Of a DNA stretch of 64,000 bases, positions 22,101 through 37,100 are shown in pieces. Below the pieces are notes generated by a model. That model was not told the DNA's origin. It searched no databases and saw nothing but the letters and a program-made list of their open reading frames with translations. This stretch comes from Acanthaster planci (lineage: Eukaryota > Echinodermata > Asteroidea > Valvatida > Acanthasteridae), in NCBI RefSeq assembly GCF_001949145.1, contig NW_019091369.1, forward strand, positions 4,200,054-4,264,053, read 5' to 3'. A program made the translations under genes and the position numbers. The stretch's first letter is position 1. Every line of letters starts with the position of its first letter.

Positions 22101-25100
22101 ATTGCTTATCAGAGAAGGAGTGTGGTGTAGAGGACGTATCAAGACAGTGCTACCGGATGAAAATGCCATTGTGAGTATGGGATCAGGTGATTGGGATAAT
22201 CAGGTGATTGGGATAATCAGGTGATTGCTTGTCAGGAGTTACTAATGTAGGAAAGCTTTCAAAACAATGACCGCTTTTATGTACTTTATTCAGTTTAACC
22301 TGTAGAGATTCTGAAAGTGCGATACACTGCCTTTACACATCGTTTGGAACTATTTTTCATGAACCACTCATGTTGGAGGTCATTGGATGAGGTTGGAGGT
22401 CATTGGATGAGGTTGGGGGTCATTGAGGAAATGATGATCTGATTGATGTCTTATTCTGTGCCCAAATTAATCTCATTCTATGTCTAAATACATGTATATT
22501 TTAGCAGTACCTGAACTTAAATTGTCACTCACGCATGAACCTCCGAGTGAGTTATGACAGGTGTCAGTTCATTATATCAATGACAATACTTACAGTCTAG
22601 ATATCAGTATTCATTTCAGTGTAGTGTGAGGCTAGCTTGATCTTCTGGACTCTAAATAACTAATTGAACAATACCCATTTCCCAAAATGTGAATCAGTTG
22701 ATATTAGGTGAAAGAAAGCCCTTACTGGCTTGAAATTAGCAAGGTGTGAAAGGGTAGAGAACTTGCAGCAATTCATCTGTTGGCAGCGTTTGCAAAGATA
22801 GTGAGCCCTCTAGGGATTTCAGTTAACTAGGCCCTGAAGTTAAAAGGAGAGCATAATATTAGGTGTTTAGTTTCTGATCTGTTTGGCGTGAAAAGCATCT
22901 GGGTTGGGTTCTTGCTGCAATTCCTTCTGGTTTTTAACACCTCGGTGTTATGTAATAGGGCCGGTTATGGGTAAAATTACCATTATATAATGGTCAAGGA
23001 AAGTGAAGGGTCTAGGAACATGTGTACTCCTCAGACTCTAACTATTTGGGGGACATTTTCAGTCCAAAATAAATTTAAGCGGGCTCATTGAAAGAGTTTC
23101 TGAAGAACACTTTATCCACCCAGCAATGATTGAATGAGTCTGAGAAAATAAGAATGATTGAACATGTGTACTCTTTATGTTTCAACTTTTTCGATGAAAT
23201 TTTCAGACCAAAATCAATGTAAGTGGGTAATGGTATACGTCTACTGTAATTGATATGTACATTTAAAGAGTTTTTGAATGATATTCTTTCCACCCAGCAG
23301 TGATTGAATGAGTCTGAGAAAATAAGAAGGATCAATCACTGATTTTGTGACCGGCCTAAGGGAGAAATCATAGCATAGGGTTACTAGGGACAGATGAAGA
23401 GTGTTGTGATATGAAAGAAGGAAAATGTGGTGATTGAACAAAAAGTCCAAGAAGTTTTATGATTTAGAAGTGATAATTATTGATGCTGAGTATTACTTGA
23501 TTATGACAATGCGGAACTATTTCCTTGTCATGTTGCTGCTTCAAGCACTCATCACAAAAGAGAGAAATATTAAAGAGTTACTTTATTACAAAGGAGGTAG
23601 TTTCACATTTCAGCACGGTTTCCATTGAGAAGTCTGAAAGAGCTCCTGCCCAAATTAAGTACTATATTGGTATCCTGATCATGCAACATAAGACTGTATG
23701 GTTGTTTGTGAAGCAGGCTTGGGTTAATGTTGTAAAGAAATGTTTTAGATATCTTGGTGTGATTCTAGATAGGGTCAATGTTAAGTTTATCCAGTGTGTC
23801 GTCAATGGCTGTCAAATACCAGTGTATCAAGTTTGTTAGGGTACCCATGTTGCAACAATTGACCAGTGCTGCCGCTTTGTGGTAGATGCAAAAGCGCAGA
23901 GAACGTGATACTGGTAATCAAGCGCATTCCACCATATTACTTTCACCCGCGCAATTGATGACGACTTTTAGCTAAAGAGCATGGCAGTAGGCCTCAAACA
24001 GTCGCGCGGTGGTGCTTTTGTGCTTGTAGAAATTGGCCGGATGTGTGGGAAAAATTGATCCAACGGCAACTGCTTTGTTTGAGATTCGTATATGAAAGAC
24101 AAGCTTTTTGAGAAAATAAAGCGATGACTTACTGCTGTGCATGTCTTTCATGTTTCTGCCACCGTGTTTATAGATTATATGCTGGATGCATTTAGAAGCG
24201 ATGTACCATCTCCAAATCCTCTTTTGCCAGCTGACCATATCAAGTGAATTTATTGATTTGAGTCAGGATTCCGAGTTTTGATAAATTAACAAAGTGCTGT
24301 CAATACTGATAATATTTTATACTGTTCTGAGTGCAATAATATTTTGAAAGTTTTGTTGTTCTGAGAGGATAGGAGAGGTGCAAGCAGTTGGGATCATATC
24401 ATTGTCTTCAGTTGAAATCTAACTTCTGTCTGAAGAGAACGCCTTCAGGTTCTTAATTGTTGCTTCAAAGTTCCTTGACTGCCTTGGTTGCTTGTACCAT
24501 GCTTGCTCCTTTGTCTAGTTTAAAACAAAAGTTAGACACTCCTGGTCATGCCAAAGTCAATGAAGCAGGATTTATCTGGACACAGATAGCTCTACTGATC
24601 AGCACTCTTACCTCTGTGGTAGAGATGTGCTGTAAATGAATAATGAGCCAAGACTCAATGAACCAAGGGGTGGATCTAAAGTTTGCTGCGAGCTTTTCTA
24701 CAAGATGTAGGAGATACCATCTGATAAATTGTGTCTCTATAGGGTATTAGATGTTGAAGTTAAATATTGACTTAGCGGTGTTCAACAGAGAGAGTTGTTT
24801 GCTTGTAATGACCAGTATCTATGACAGATTATTTGATGTACTTGTCTGGGTGTAATAGCTAGGCGCAAGGAACCTGTGTCGAATAAAACGTGGATAGATC
24901 CATGTCGTGTGTGTGATGAACCTAATAAATCTTGCCTGTGTTTGCTGCTTGTAATGACTGTCGGAAATTTTTCTGGCTTTTCTCAATCAACTTTTTCCAG
25001 CTAGGATAACTGATTGATTTGTTCCCAAAAGATAGATTTTTACTTTTAATTGCTAAGACCTCTTGAAGGTACTTATGAATGTAAAATTGATTTTGGCATG

Positions 25101-28100
25101 TTTGTTACCAAACTTTTACGATCAGTGCAACTTTTCCCTCATGTAATTTGTTTTAATACTTTTGCAATTATTGTTGTATTGTCCTAGATTCTTTTCACTG
25201 ACTACGGCAACACAGAGGTTGTGTCATTCAGCAACATACGCCCCCTGTTGGCTAAGTTTCAGGATGATCCGCCATTTGCAATCCAGTGTCACCTTGCTGA
25301 TGTCATACCAGGAGGGGATAAACAGAAATGGACCAGGACAGCTTGTGAATTCCTTGCGGCCACGTTGTCAGACTTAGAATGTGTCATAGTCAAGAAGGTT
25401 AGTAGACTGGTGCCTTGGCATTCATTGATATGAGTATAGGGTCAGTGATATAAAGACGAGTAAAAGCTGGTGACCTGACATAGGTGTGTAGACATGCAGT
25501 GGTTTGAGACTAGTGGCCTGACCTCATTGATACCAACACAAGTACAAACTGGTGTCCCGACTCATATGTTTCCATGTGGTTCCATTTCCTTTTCCAGGGT
25601 GACCTGCAGAATGGCTCTCTTCCCATAGACCTTCTCTATGAACGTTCCATTGAAGAGAAACTTGAACAACAGACAACGGAGGATTTTGGTAGCATTTCCA
25701 AGTTGCTACTTCTTAAAGGACTAGCTTTGCCAGTCAGGTATGAGTTGAGAGTGCCCCTTATAGTTAACTTGCAGGTTGTATATCGTCTGAATTCTTCATC
25801 ATTCATCAGCCATCAGTGCAAAATAGAAAATATTGTAATTTTTTGTTGCTACCTAGTTAGTGGTCTTAATCGAAATGTCATTTTGCATTCTTACTGATTG
25901 GATAGAAACTTGAGTTCAAACCAACTTATTACCTTTATAGGTTTATGGAGCATCTCATTGTCTGGAACTTACATATAGGAACAGCAGAAACTTCGAGCAT
26001 TAATTTGAGTTCTGTGTGGTTTTTCTTTTCAGTAGGCGTGTTCCTGCAAGGTCCTCCACATCACCACCCTCAGATCAACAGCTGCCTACAAAGAGTTCCT
26101 CACCCCATAAACCATCTGACTCCTCAGTGGGTGGTCCCACCTCCAAGTCCCAGGATAAACCTTCCCAGCATGCTTCAGCTGGTTCATCTCCAGGAGTCAG
26201 CCCTCAATTGACTGTTTCACAGTTTGAATCAGCTGAAGAAGAAGGGGACTTTCCTCGATATCTGTTGCCACCATTACCAACAAGTGGGAGACTTGATCTG
26301 GTGATCACATACGTCAGCACTGATGGAATTATCTCGGGATTGGAAGCCAGCGAAGGTGAGCTTCTACTGAAAAGTTACGGCTGGCTTGGTTGACTTGAGT
26401 CAAGTTCTGTGACAGACCAGTCAAAATTACTTATATTATGGTACCATGTATTCAAGGTAATCTGTGCTTGAACGTGCTTGATTCTGAACTAAGAGTCATG
26501 CTGCTGGTAACTAATAATTAGCAAAACTGACTGACAGAATATTGTCCTTGTAAACCAGCCTTGCATGACATGGAACTTTTAGAACTCCTGGTTTTCTTGA
26601 ACTTGGTGATCGTTTCAAAGCATAAAATATTCAATGTCTTAGACCAGAATTTCCTCATCATTTTGTAAAATATGATGTATGATGTATCTCCCTCGAGAAG
26701 AAGCACTCCCTCAGTGATTGAAGAGAATCATGTTGGTGGAGAGTGTTCATTAGTTGGTAGGGACGTGAGCACACCGCATGCATTTCATAGTCCTTAGTGA
26801 ACCAGCAAAGTGCAGTTCCTGTCAAGGAGCTTCCATTACTAGGAAAATAGCGCCCTCCTTGGCCCCGCCCAGGGCCCATAGCTCCAGTCTTACTAAACCC
26901 TTAATACATTGTGAATGAAAGGCAACCATTTTTGGCACTTCTGAATGCAGTTAGCCTACATTCTTAAAACTCTGTCTTGGCAGGCACCATTTGTTCCTGG
27001 CTGGTAGAGAAACAAAGCTTGCAACTTTTTGTAGACATGGACACAACCTCTTTAACTCCTTAGCATCTTTGGATCCACATTTGAATGTATCTGCTAAAAG
27101 CCCTTACTGGTTTGACTGTGGAAGTCTTTTTATTGTTTCAGTTGATACATTCCGGGATGTTATGGAGAGACTACAAGCAGCCAATTCCATATCTCAGCCG
27201 GTGCCGATGTCTAAAGATCTGCGAGAAGGACAAGCAGTATGTGCACAATTCCAAGAGGATGGTCTTTGGTATAGAGCAAGAATCACAAGGGTGCATGCAG
27301 ACGCTGCAGAGGTGAGTTATAGTTTCAGTGTCAGCCTGTGTCCACTCTCGTAAGATGTTCAAGAAGAAAAATCTTCATGAATTTAACTGGTTTTGGTGTA
27401 AATCTCTTATGTTTGTTGTGGCTTCTTGAGGGAGAAAGTTATCATTTTTTTTTATTCAATTTAAAACCAGAGAAACAAGGCGATATGAAAATAAAAATAT
27501 GGAAAAATCTGAAGATTAAGAATCTGAAATCCAAGAAGCTTTGCAGTGTATTTTTTCAGGAAAATTCAGATTTATTCTGACTTCCTACATCATTTCTCTT
27601 CATCTGAATTCCAAATGGCTAAGTGAGTTGAGTTGAGTGGTTGCAGTACAATTATCCTATTACAATCTGAAAGTCTTTGGCGTTCGGCACATCTTAAATT
27701 TCACCAGAGGGGCAGGAAAGATATGGATGCACTCTAAATTACGCCTTTCAAATTTGCATCAAATGACACATTATGTGAACTAGAAAATGAATTCTTAAAG
27801 TAGAAACCATACTTAAAAACCAAAGGCACTAAGTTTAAAGCCAGGTTTGTAGGACAAGATATTACTCAGTACTCTGTTCATTCAGATCCAAGAAATAACT
27901 TAATAATATACAGTGTATCAAGATTAAAGAAAGAGTCAGAAATGCATCGACATTGTGGATCAGCAATATTCTTGTGTCCTTTTGATCCGATACAAATCTT
28001 GTTTGTTTCTAGCGCTTTCCCCATTTTATCTCCTCGCAGCAAATCTCACCATCACTGTCCCTTCTAAATTGAACTCTTATTTGAATTGTTTCCTTTGTCT

Positions 28101-31100
28101 CATTACTGCATCAATTGCATGTAGAAATGGTATCAGAATCCATCGTGTGACTTTCAAAGATTCAGGATCTTTGAAAACAAATTTAATTCCCTTGAAACTC
28201 GTTAATAATTACCTCAGTGTGGGTGGTTTGTGCCGGATGGTGATAAGACAAATCATGCATTTTAATGACAGTCTTGTTATGCTCTTACTACAAAAGCGAT
28301 TTATCATTGCCTCAGATTTTAAAGCCGCTTTTCTATCAACCTCATTACAATCCTATTTGCATCGAATTATTCATGGTAAAATGTCTCAAAATTTCTCAAG
28401 ATGAAATAAATTCATAATCTACTTGAATTGTATAAAAGGAGAGACTTTGATTATATTAAAATGTATGGGGGAGGTTCAGTTAGGGGACAGTGTGAGAGTG
28501 CACACAAACCTCCAACATACATGTACCTTAGATGCAGGGATCTTATTTCTTTCTTCAACTGGTTTGAATCTCCCCAAGGGAGTCATTGTAGTGTCATCAG
28601 GTTTTATCTCCCAAGTTACTTCACATAATCCCTGGGTGTTACTTGGAGGTCTTTGTACTGGGTCTTTTCTCTCATCTCATAACAATGCCCTTCTCCCCTC
28701 ACTTCTAGAACTAAATAAAAAATTCCCAATGGAATTACAGGGCAAGAGAGAATGTTCCATAGATTAGATTGGATTTTTCCATTTCCCTATTTGAGGTTTT
28801 GACCTGGTTTTTGAGTTGCTGGACAATTTTATTTGTGGCCAAAGAGGCTGTACTTGATTGAGTGAATTCCCATGGAACTGACCTCAATTTGTCAGACACT
28901 TTCATTGGGATGAAATATCCTGAACTAGCCACGATTTCTATTTTCCTGTGAAGAAATCTTACAAATCATTGATGTTAACCATCTGACGAAGTTATTACAA
29001 ACATGTGCTTCCTTAACCTATAAAATGCAGCATTAGCAAAAACTTGAAATCAACTAAAATGTGGTGTGGTGTACAGAGTAATGATTTTGTCCTTTGCTGT
29101 CATTTCAACGTACATGTACCTTATTCTTTAGCTTGTCACGATCAAATTACATGCACCTGCTCCACAATGGCTACGTATTGAGAGAAAATTTTAATGAAAG
29201 GGCTACTGAATGAATTCTATACTTTTCTGCAAGAAGGTGTAGCTGTTACAGTGATGGGAATGACTGATGCTGGTAGTTTGACATGTACATGTATATTGTG
29301 GGTTTTTTGTCTTGATGTTGTGGACTGTAGTTTTCCTCATGCCCTAGGAATTGCTTCATTAGTTCCTTTGATTGTATTTTCCAGTAGAAGCCTCATTTTG
29401 CTTAAAATGCCCTCAACTTTTCTGAATCTTTATCTTTGCTCAGCATAAACCCTTACCGTTGTTAATCTTCCACCTGTTGGGGGGATTGTTGGGGTTCATA
29501 AAGTTTACACAGGAGGGGAATTCTAAAGCCTTTAGGAAAAACAGTGGAATAAAGCATGCCATATCATAAGACCATAAACTCTGACTGATGTTGGCTTAGG
29601 ATAGCTCTGTCAGTGCACCAGTAATTGAAATTACATCTGATTGATTCCTCAGTAAACCAGATCATAGATAAGCCTTACTGGAGGACTTCTGGATGAGCTT
29701 TCAAATGAAAAATCCTACTAACTGTCTGGAAAAAAAATTGAAGCCAGCTGACACCATTGGTGGATGGTTGATAGGTAATGTAGGGCATCAGGATGATATG
29801 AGTTGTAAACGATGGATGATTTGATCATGGAACTAATAACTTGCAGTGTAGGAGCACCTGCTTGTTAAATCCAGTATGCAGTCATTTCATAGCATTTGTT
29901 TTTTTACTTTAATGCTTTCGTCTTTAACCCTTGTCAATGCCCTTTGTCACCAGTGTTAAATTCTGTGATCATTTTTAAACAATCTCGTAAGGGGGATTTT
30001 GATAAAAATATTTACGTGTAGTTGCATCTTAAAAAAAACCTATTTTCCTACAATGAATATAAATGGTTGTATTAAATTTCCAATATTGCTTGTGGTGGAA
30101 TAAATTGCGTGGTCTTTTGATGATGGCCTTCTTTTATTGCAAGAAGTGTTCTACTGACAGAGTGAGTTTTACATGTAGTTTTAAAGGCTGGAATGCATGT
30201 GAGAAAAATATCACCCTATTCTTGATAGAGAAATACATGTACTGGGTCATTCTATAAATTTGGGGTCCAAAGTGTGACATTTTTCTGTCCATGTTACCTT
30301 TGACATGTATACCATCTGACAAGTTTGACAAGCGATGTATCACTGACATTGATTTCAAACGTTTGTTATTTGCTTGGCAGGTAATTTGCAGTACTTATTC
30401 AGTCTTGGAAATTAAGCAGTGAGTTCTAAACATAAAAAAATCATATGCCATATATAACAGGGAAAGGAAAAAAAATTGGACCCCAAATTTATAGAATGGC
30501 CCATTTACATGTAACGCATCATTTTTATGAAGGTTTTTTCGTAGTTTGGTTTCTCTTCCTTTTTTTCAAGAGTGATTCTATTGAAAAAACATCTTCTTTT
30601 CTTCTGGATAGGTGCACTATGTAGATTTTGGTAATTCAGAGACTGTCCCTTTCCCAAGCATCCATCTGAAACCATTTAAGTTGGACATGCCTCAACAGAG
30701 CAGAGATTGTATTCTAATTGGTCTTCGACCGGTAAGTCTCAAATTAGAACTAAATTTTGGCAAGATTCTTGAAGGTTGAACTCTTTCTACCCCTGACTGA
30801 CAGGCTGCTATTCTGACCTAACTGGGATCTCTCTAAAGTTTAAGCTTATAGATACATATTCTCTGCTTCTTGTCAGGGACCAAATCATACATCTACCATT
30901 TTTCAAGAAAACAATTGTTTTGAGACAGCAAGACTTGTAAACTGGTACCTTTTTTCTTGATATATTTAGATGGCACTTCTTTGATATTTTTATTCAACCT
31001 GAAATTTGGTGCATGCAGTACCTGCACATGACTCACACACTCTTATCAGATTCAATTACAATTACAATGAGTCTTCTTGTGTGGATTTTAATGCATTGAC

Positions 31101-34100
31101 TTGCTGTCTTTGAAATGTTGGTATTGACTAATGCTACATCTTGAGATCCATTTTGAAAGGCTTCATCTCCATAGTGCTGGTCCCCAGAGGGTCCCTAGAG
31201 GATCTTAGTCCATTAAGTCTGATTCTGTTGCAGTAGTTTTAGCAAAAGGCTTTTGCAGTGGAGAAAATATAGTTTAACAATACACACACTCAAGTGTGTA
31301 TTTGCNTTGTCAATCGGGGACCCTCTGTCAGTCGGGGACCTTATTGTCCTCTATTGTTCAGGGTCCCCAATTTAATGCAGACACAAACTCTTTTTAAATC
31401 AAGTTTGGCCATTACTTTTAGTGAAATGTTATGAAGACAGTTTGTTGAGAAGACATTTCATAGACAACAGACCAATCTTGAGACCTCCTTGCGATCATGC
31501 TCCTCTTTCTATTCAAATCTCTTCTGGTTCCTTACATTGTGTTAATCTTGCCTTGGTAATTTCCTGAAATTAATCTCCCTTTTCCTAAAGATTTCCACAT
31601 ACATACATGTACATGTACCATACCAGTGTAATTTTTTGAGAATTTTTTAATTTGATTTCATTTTTCCAAGCACAAATCTGGATCCCCATGGTGACGGGTG
31701 TTGATGCATTCAGGATTAGGCTAGTAGCTGTAGTATGCTGTATAGTCTTACATTTACCTGTAGGGAGTGATGAGCTGTACACTCTGCATTTTAATCCAAC
31801 CATAAATCTCCCAGGCCGTCCTCAGGATACAACATGAGACGTTTTGTAAAATTTCCATAGGGAGAGGAGGGATTCAAGCTCTAATTCCATTTTTTTGGTC
31901 ACCAACAAGACGTGAGATTTCAAACAACATGTCCGGAAGCAACGTTCCTCTCAATTCGCTTTGCTACTGTCTGTGCTTTCGTCCATTTTTTAACTGATTC
32001 TGGTGGCTCAAAATCCAGGCAGTTCTGCTGTACCCGGTATTTAAAAATTTTTAAATGGAATTAACAAAATGATTGTCACAATTTGACAAATGATTCATGT
32101 TTATTAATTTACTGAAATTAAACCCACAGTTCAAAACTGCTGTTATTTTTTGTCTTTTACTGGGGAGGGCGGGTTTCAAGGCATTTGTTTAAAGAAAATC
32201 ATCGCATATCGATTCATAGTGTTGTGGACATTTTGAGTTATGGAGGTATGTTTGTACTTAACAGCATATTCCCTAACCCTTAACAGTATATTCCTTTCTT
32301 ACACGTCGGATAGGGCAAAATCCAAAATCAATTTAGCATATTCTTTTGGCGAGAAATAAGTCGGCGTAAGAAATAAAACGGTCTTTCAACTTACCTGACT
32401 TTGAGTTATAAATCAAGATATTCATGTACATGTACGTCCCCGACCGTATAACTTTTGCTGGCTGCTTTGAAAAAAGTGCAAGAGCTTCTGTATGGCCCAC
32501 TCAGGAAAATCAACCAGCATGAAAAAACTATTTATTTTCGAGAATTAAGTATTCATGTTAATGGAAGCAGTCGTTCGCACTCTGCTTAGATTTATTAGGA
32601 TTGCACTTGTAGTGGAATCATTGATGCTATGTACATGCACTATTGGTGCTTTAGCAAACACCATGATGACCTTCATGGTTGGATCATCAGCGCTGTGGTG
32701 TGGCTTATACATGTACACCGGTGCTGACTTTAAATCTTAATTTGCCGATTTTTGCATGCTGTGGCTTATACACGGGGGGGGCTTATATTCTGAAAATTAC
32801 GGTAAATGTTTTGTATTCCTTTTTGGTCTGTGGCCATTCAAGAGATGGAAAACACCTGCTTACTACAATATTTTATACAGGTAATTCTATGGTGCCATTC
32901 TAAGTATATTATGTGTGTTGACTACTACCTAAATTTGGGGGGGGACAACTTTTGCAGAAACCTCCAAGCTCTTCATGGCCTGTCACAACAATCCAGTTTC
33001 TGTTAGAGACCCTTGTGGAACAGTCATGCACAGCATTGATTAAGGTAAGAATGGATTTTGGAAGAGTAGTATTTATCTACACGTATTACTTGTGTGATTT
33101 CATCCAAGTAAACAATTAACAATTTCCTCAGGGATAACAGAACACTTCTGTATAAACTTATTGGGTCCTGCTGGTTAACAACCTGTAATAACATTAAATA
33201 AATGAACAGTTTGATCAAATGATATTTGTTCTTAAATGTACAGAATTAAATGACTAAGGTCATGCTTTTAAACAGATTTGTGTGGGGATAATGAAACACA
33301 ACTTTTTCTGTTCATCAAGAAATACATGTATATTAGCTTGCTCTTCCTGGACAGTTCTCCCAAACATTGATGATCTTGTTTGTCTGCCCTTGAAGGAATG
33401 AACCTTTGTGGAAATATGTTGATAAAAATAGAGTAAATACATTGACTAATGGATCCATTAAAATGTGGCAGGCCAGGTTTCTTCATTCATTGTAATATGG
33501 TCCATTAAAGCTACTTTGTACACATCTATAAGGGAGCTGTTGTCAGCAAGTCAGTTGTTTTCACTCATTCAGGGAAAAGTGAAACCTGTCATTACTGTCG
33601 ACCTTGAGTAGTGGTTGACTTAAGAACGACCTAATTTGTAAAAATGGATGATAATATTTGCCAGACTTGTAAGGTTTCTACATTTAAGCGCAGTCAATTC
33701 TGTATTGTACTTTGTCAGTCTTAGACGCCATTCAAGACCGGATCAGCAAAATGCTGATAATTTTTGAGCTGAACCCCTTCATAAATACTTTTTGAGTCAC
33801 AAAGTCAAAGTCATAGGTTGAAAAATTATGAGTTTCAAATGATTTTGTTCGAGAACTCTACATGTACTTCTTTGTTTTTCTAATCCCCTTTTAGCAATGG
33901 TTTGTTTCTCTCATGAGTAGTCATAAACAATATCCTTATATGTAGACTTGTGTATGTGTAGCACAAACTGCATGAAATGAAGCACAGTCAGCTGTGCCAT
34001 ATCATCCATTTAAGACAAGCCACCTGACAGTCTCTAGACCAATAGGGATGGCTAAACTGTTTTACATATTCATGAATAAGATTTTATTCTGAATATTTAT

Positions 34101-37100
34101 CTGGTTACAGTCCCTTTGCAAAAAAGGAGAACCCTTGAAAGTGGATCTGCTGTTACCAACTGGACAAAGTATCAACATGGTTCTTGTAGCAGAGGGATTA
34201 GCTGAAAATGAAGACAATGATGATGGGAGTGAGAAAAGCTGCCCCTTTTCTGAAGTGGAAGCGTCTAGAGATGTTGCCACGTTGACACCCAATGGTAGAG
34301 TAGTATCCCCTGAAATGGGTGTGGCTATAGCAGGATTGGAGGTGGAGTACAAGCCAATGAGGTTGCCAGCCAAAGGATCTCAATTGGCTGTATCAGTGAC
34401 ACACATCAACCAGCCAGACATGGTAATTGGATGAAAAATCTCTCATGGCCACTTCAAATTATGGTCAGTCATCTTTAGTATCAACACTTGCTACATCATA
34501 ACAGGCTTATGTGTTAATGACGTCAATCTTTGTTCACATGTGTACTTTCCTATGGAGCCAGTTGGGGCCCACGGTCCGCTAAGCACGATGGGAAGGCACA
34601 CACAAAAACAAAGTGTGGTATCATTAGTGCAGAGGTGAATTTATGTTTTAATATGTTTGTTCGTTCTGTAGGTTTACATACAACCATGGGCAGATCATCA
34701 CTTTGGCGATGGCCCAGTCCAACTGGAGACATATCATCAACTTGCTGAGTTGCAGAGAATGTCAGCTGACCTAAACAAGATGGCTCCCACTCTACCAAGT
34801 GTCACCAACCCCCAGATAGGTAAGCCTTTATTCTAAATTACTAAATTGATATGTATCGATACAGCTCAGTCCCAGCCAAAACCAGCTCAGCTTAGCCTAG
34901 ATTAACCCAGTGCTGCCGAACTCAACTCAACCCAACCCAATCAAGAGTCAAAGATCAGCCCAATTCTGACCAGACCAACTCAACCCAACTTGGTCCAACC
35001 TAGTTCAACTCCAACTCAGTCCAATCTAGTTCAACTCAAACTCAGTCCAACCTAGTTCAACTCAAACTCAGTTAACCAAGCCCAGCCCCACCCTTAACTC
35101 AACTTTTTTCAGTCTAACTCAGATCAGCCAGTTGACCTTATAACCCAGCCTTCTGTTAAAACCTAAATTAACCCAGTCAGAGTCCCATCCAAACCATTAC
35201 TGAATCATAAAAATGATGCCCAATCCTAAGTACTAGCCCATTTTATAGTAATGTTAAAAAAGTATACAAATACATCTTACAGTGCAGAAAAACTAAAAAA
35301 AAAAAAAGATTGCTTCAAGTTATTAAGTGCTTGCAGGGAGAAGAAAAAGATTGCGGGTGTTTTTCCCAAGAGCTTGCATTTTAAAACTTGTTAAGAAGCA
35401 GTCTTTTCCATTGAACCTGTCTCAAATTCCCCCGGAAATGAACCAAATCAGAAGCAAGTGTGTTTTCATCTGAATATCACCTTACAGGGATTTCCCACAA
35501 GTCATATTCGCAAGTCATAAAGTGAATAATAAATAAATTAGTGAGGAAAAATCAGCACATGTAAGAATTCTGTTACTTTGGCCTTTGTAGGAATTTTGCT
35601 GTGGGGAATAATTTAATCCATTGCTTGGCTACAGCAAACAGACAGTTAGCATCACTCTGGAAATGACAACGTCATTTTTATTTAGAAGATAGCAGAAACA
35701 AGGTGGGCTCCCCCAACTTTGAACTCATTGCAAACCCCTCCTTCAAAAAAAAAAAATCAGTTGTCAGATATAATACCTTTTTAGGAGTGATATCTTATGC
35801 CCATCATAGGACCTGGTCTTTCATCTCATTGAACTGTATACAAAGTACTGCCTACATGTATAGAAACCTTTGTCATCTTTTCAGTAGATGTCATTATCTC
35901 ACAAGACCAAACGGTGTATTAAAAAGAAATTCCTACTCTGTTTGTGTCAGGTTTTTGCTCCTCAGGGAAATTGTATTTTTCCCTTGGCTGTTGTGGGTAG
36001 GACACTCAACCAATAGGAAGCTTTGAGAAACAGTGGGTTTGAAGTCAGTTGGAGGACAAAAAATATCAGATGCTTGTGAAAGGAATGGATTTGAGTGCCA
36101 CTGTCTCGGGGGAAATTTCAGAGGGGTGTTAAGCCAAAAAAAGTAAGGTTTTTGTTCCATCCGGTGGATATATTTACAGTTTCTTTGCCTGAGTGATTTG
36201 GTTTGCACTCTCGCTTCTGAGGAATGATGCTGCACTGTAACACTTTATGTAGGCTTATGTTTATCAGCGAGGCTTTTGTTCATGTGAGGAAGGGTCGAGA
36301 GGTCTTTGTTACTTCCTTGTCAAGCAGGTAAAGATACTAGAAGGTTTTATTGGCACACTGGTTTAAAGTGGTTAGCTTCTTGAAGTCCAACCCAGAGTAT
36401 AAATAGGTACACGTACCTACAGAACAAGTCTGCAGATGGATGCATGGAGCTGACCTGGCTTCATCCATTATATTTTGTCAGGGTACAGCGTATGCACAGC
36501 ACTCACAGTCTCGGAGGGGGGTGGGGAGTTTCATATTTAACATCAGATAGCTTCTGTCTGTGCTAGAGAGGAGTAAATAAGTTACAAAGATTAGATGTGG
36601 CATTTTGAGTATTTCAAGACCTCTCTACCCATGTACATAGATCTCCCTTATACTCTTTGGCTGTAAACTTTTAAGCCCATTCTTTTTTGAAGCACCAAAA
36701 AAGGAAAGCCAATGAACATTGTACTGAGTGAACAGGTAAACAAGTTTTCAAAAAGGGTTAATGAACGTTTTTGCTCTTTCCAAAGTTCCTATTTAAAAGC
36801 AAAAGTGCAGGGCGATCTTTCCAAACTGTTTGACTTGTCAGTTCTTTTTTTCATTAAACATTTTCAACGGTTACTCATCATGCTCTTATCTTTATAATCG
36901 GTAGCTCAAATTTCAGGCTTTCTTTAACCCTTGAGAGAATACCAAATCCTGAAAGTATTCCATCATCCCATCATGTCCTTTCTCATCAACGGTCAATCAG
37001 AGGTATTTTTGTAGGTAGGTCAGTTGATTGCTTTTGAAGTAGGTTTCAGGTAACCATATCCTGGGCTGTAGGTATCTCTGTGTACTAAGTCTCATGGGCA

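Larger units (their letters stand above)
22171..25187 (+). other. RNF17 intron 23
   Basis: A 3.0-kb intron with no gene. It holds the 17-bp duplication (22188), a 20-bp tandem repeat GGTCATTGGATGAGGTTGGA (about 22375-22425), a diverged duplication of about 150 bp (23017-23335) and a possible reverse-transcriptase scrap (YLGVILDR at about 23750). The remainder is unique AT-rich sequence. Confidence 0.6.

Noticed and set aside
21611-22102. Antisense open frame of 163 codons
   Set aside because: It overlaps RNF17 exon 23 on the other strand and a MITE in intron 22; Cys/Leu-rich with no domain.
27955-28767. Two adjacent open frames (149 and 114 codons) in intron 27
   Set aside because: No similarity recognised and no conserved motif. 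The first ends in ordinary AT-rich sequence. Treated as chance.
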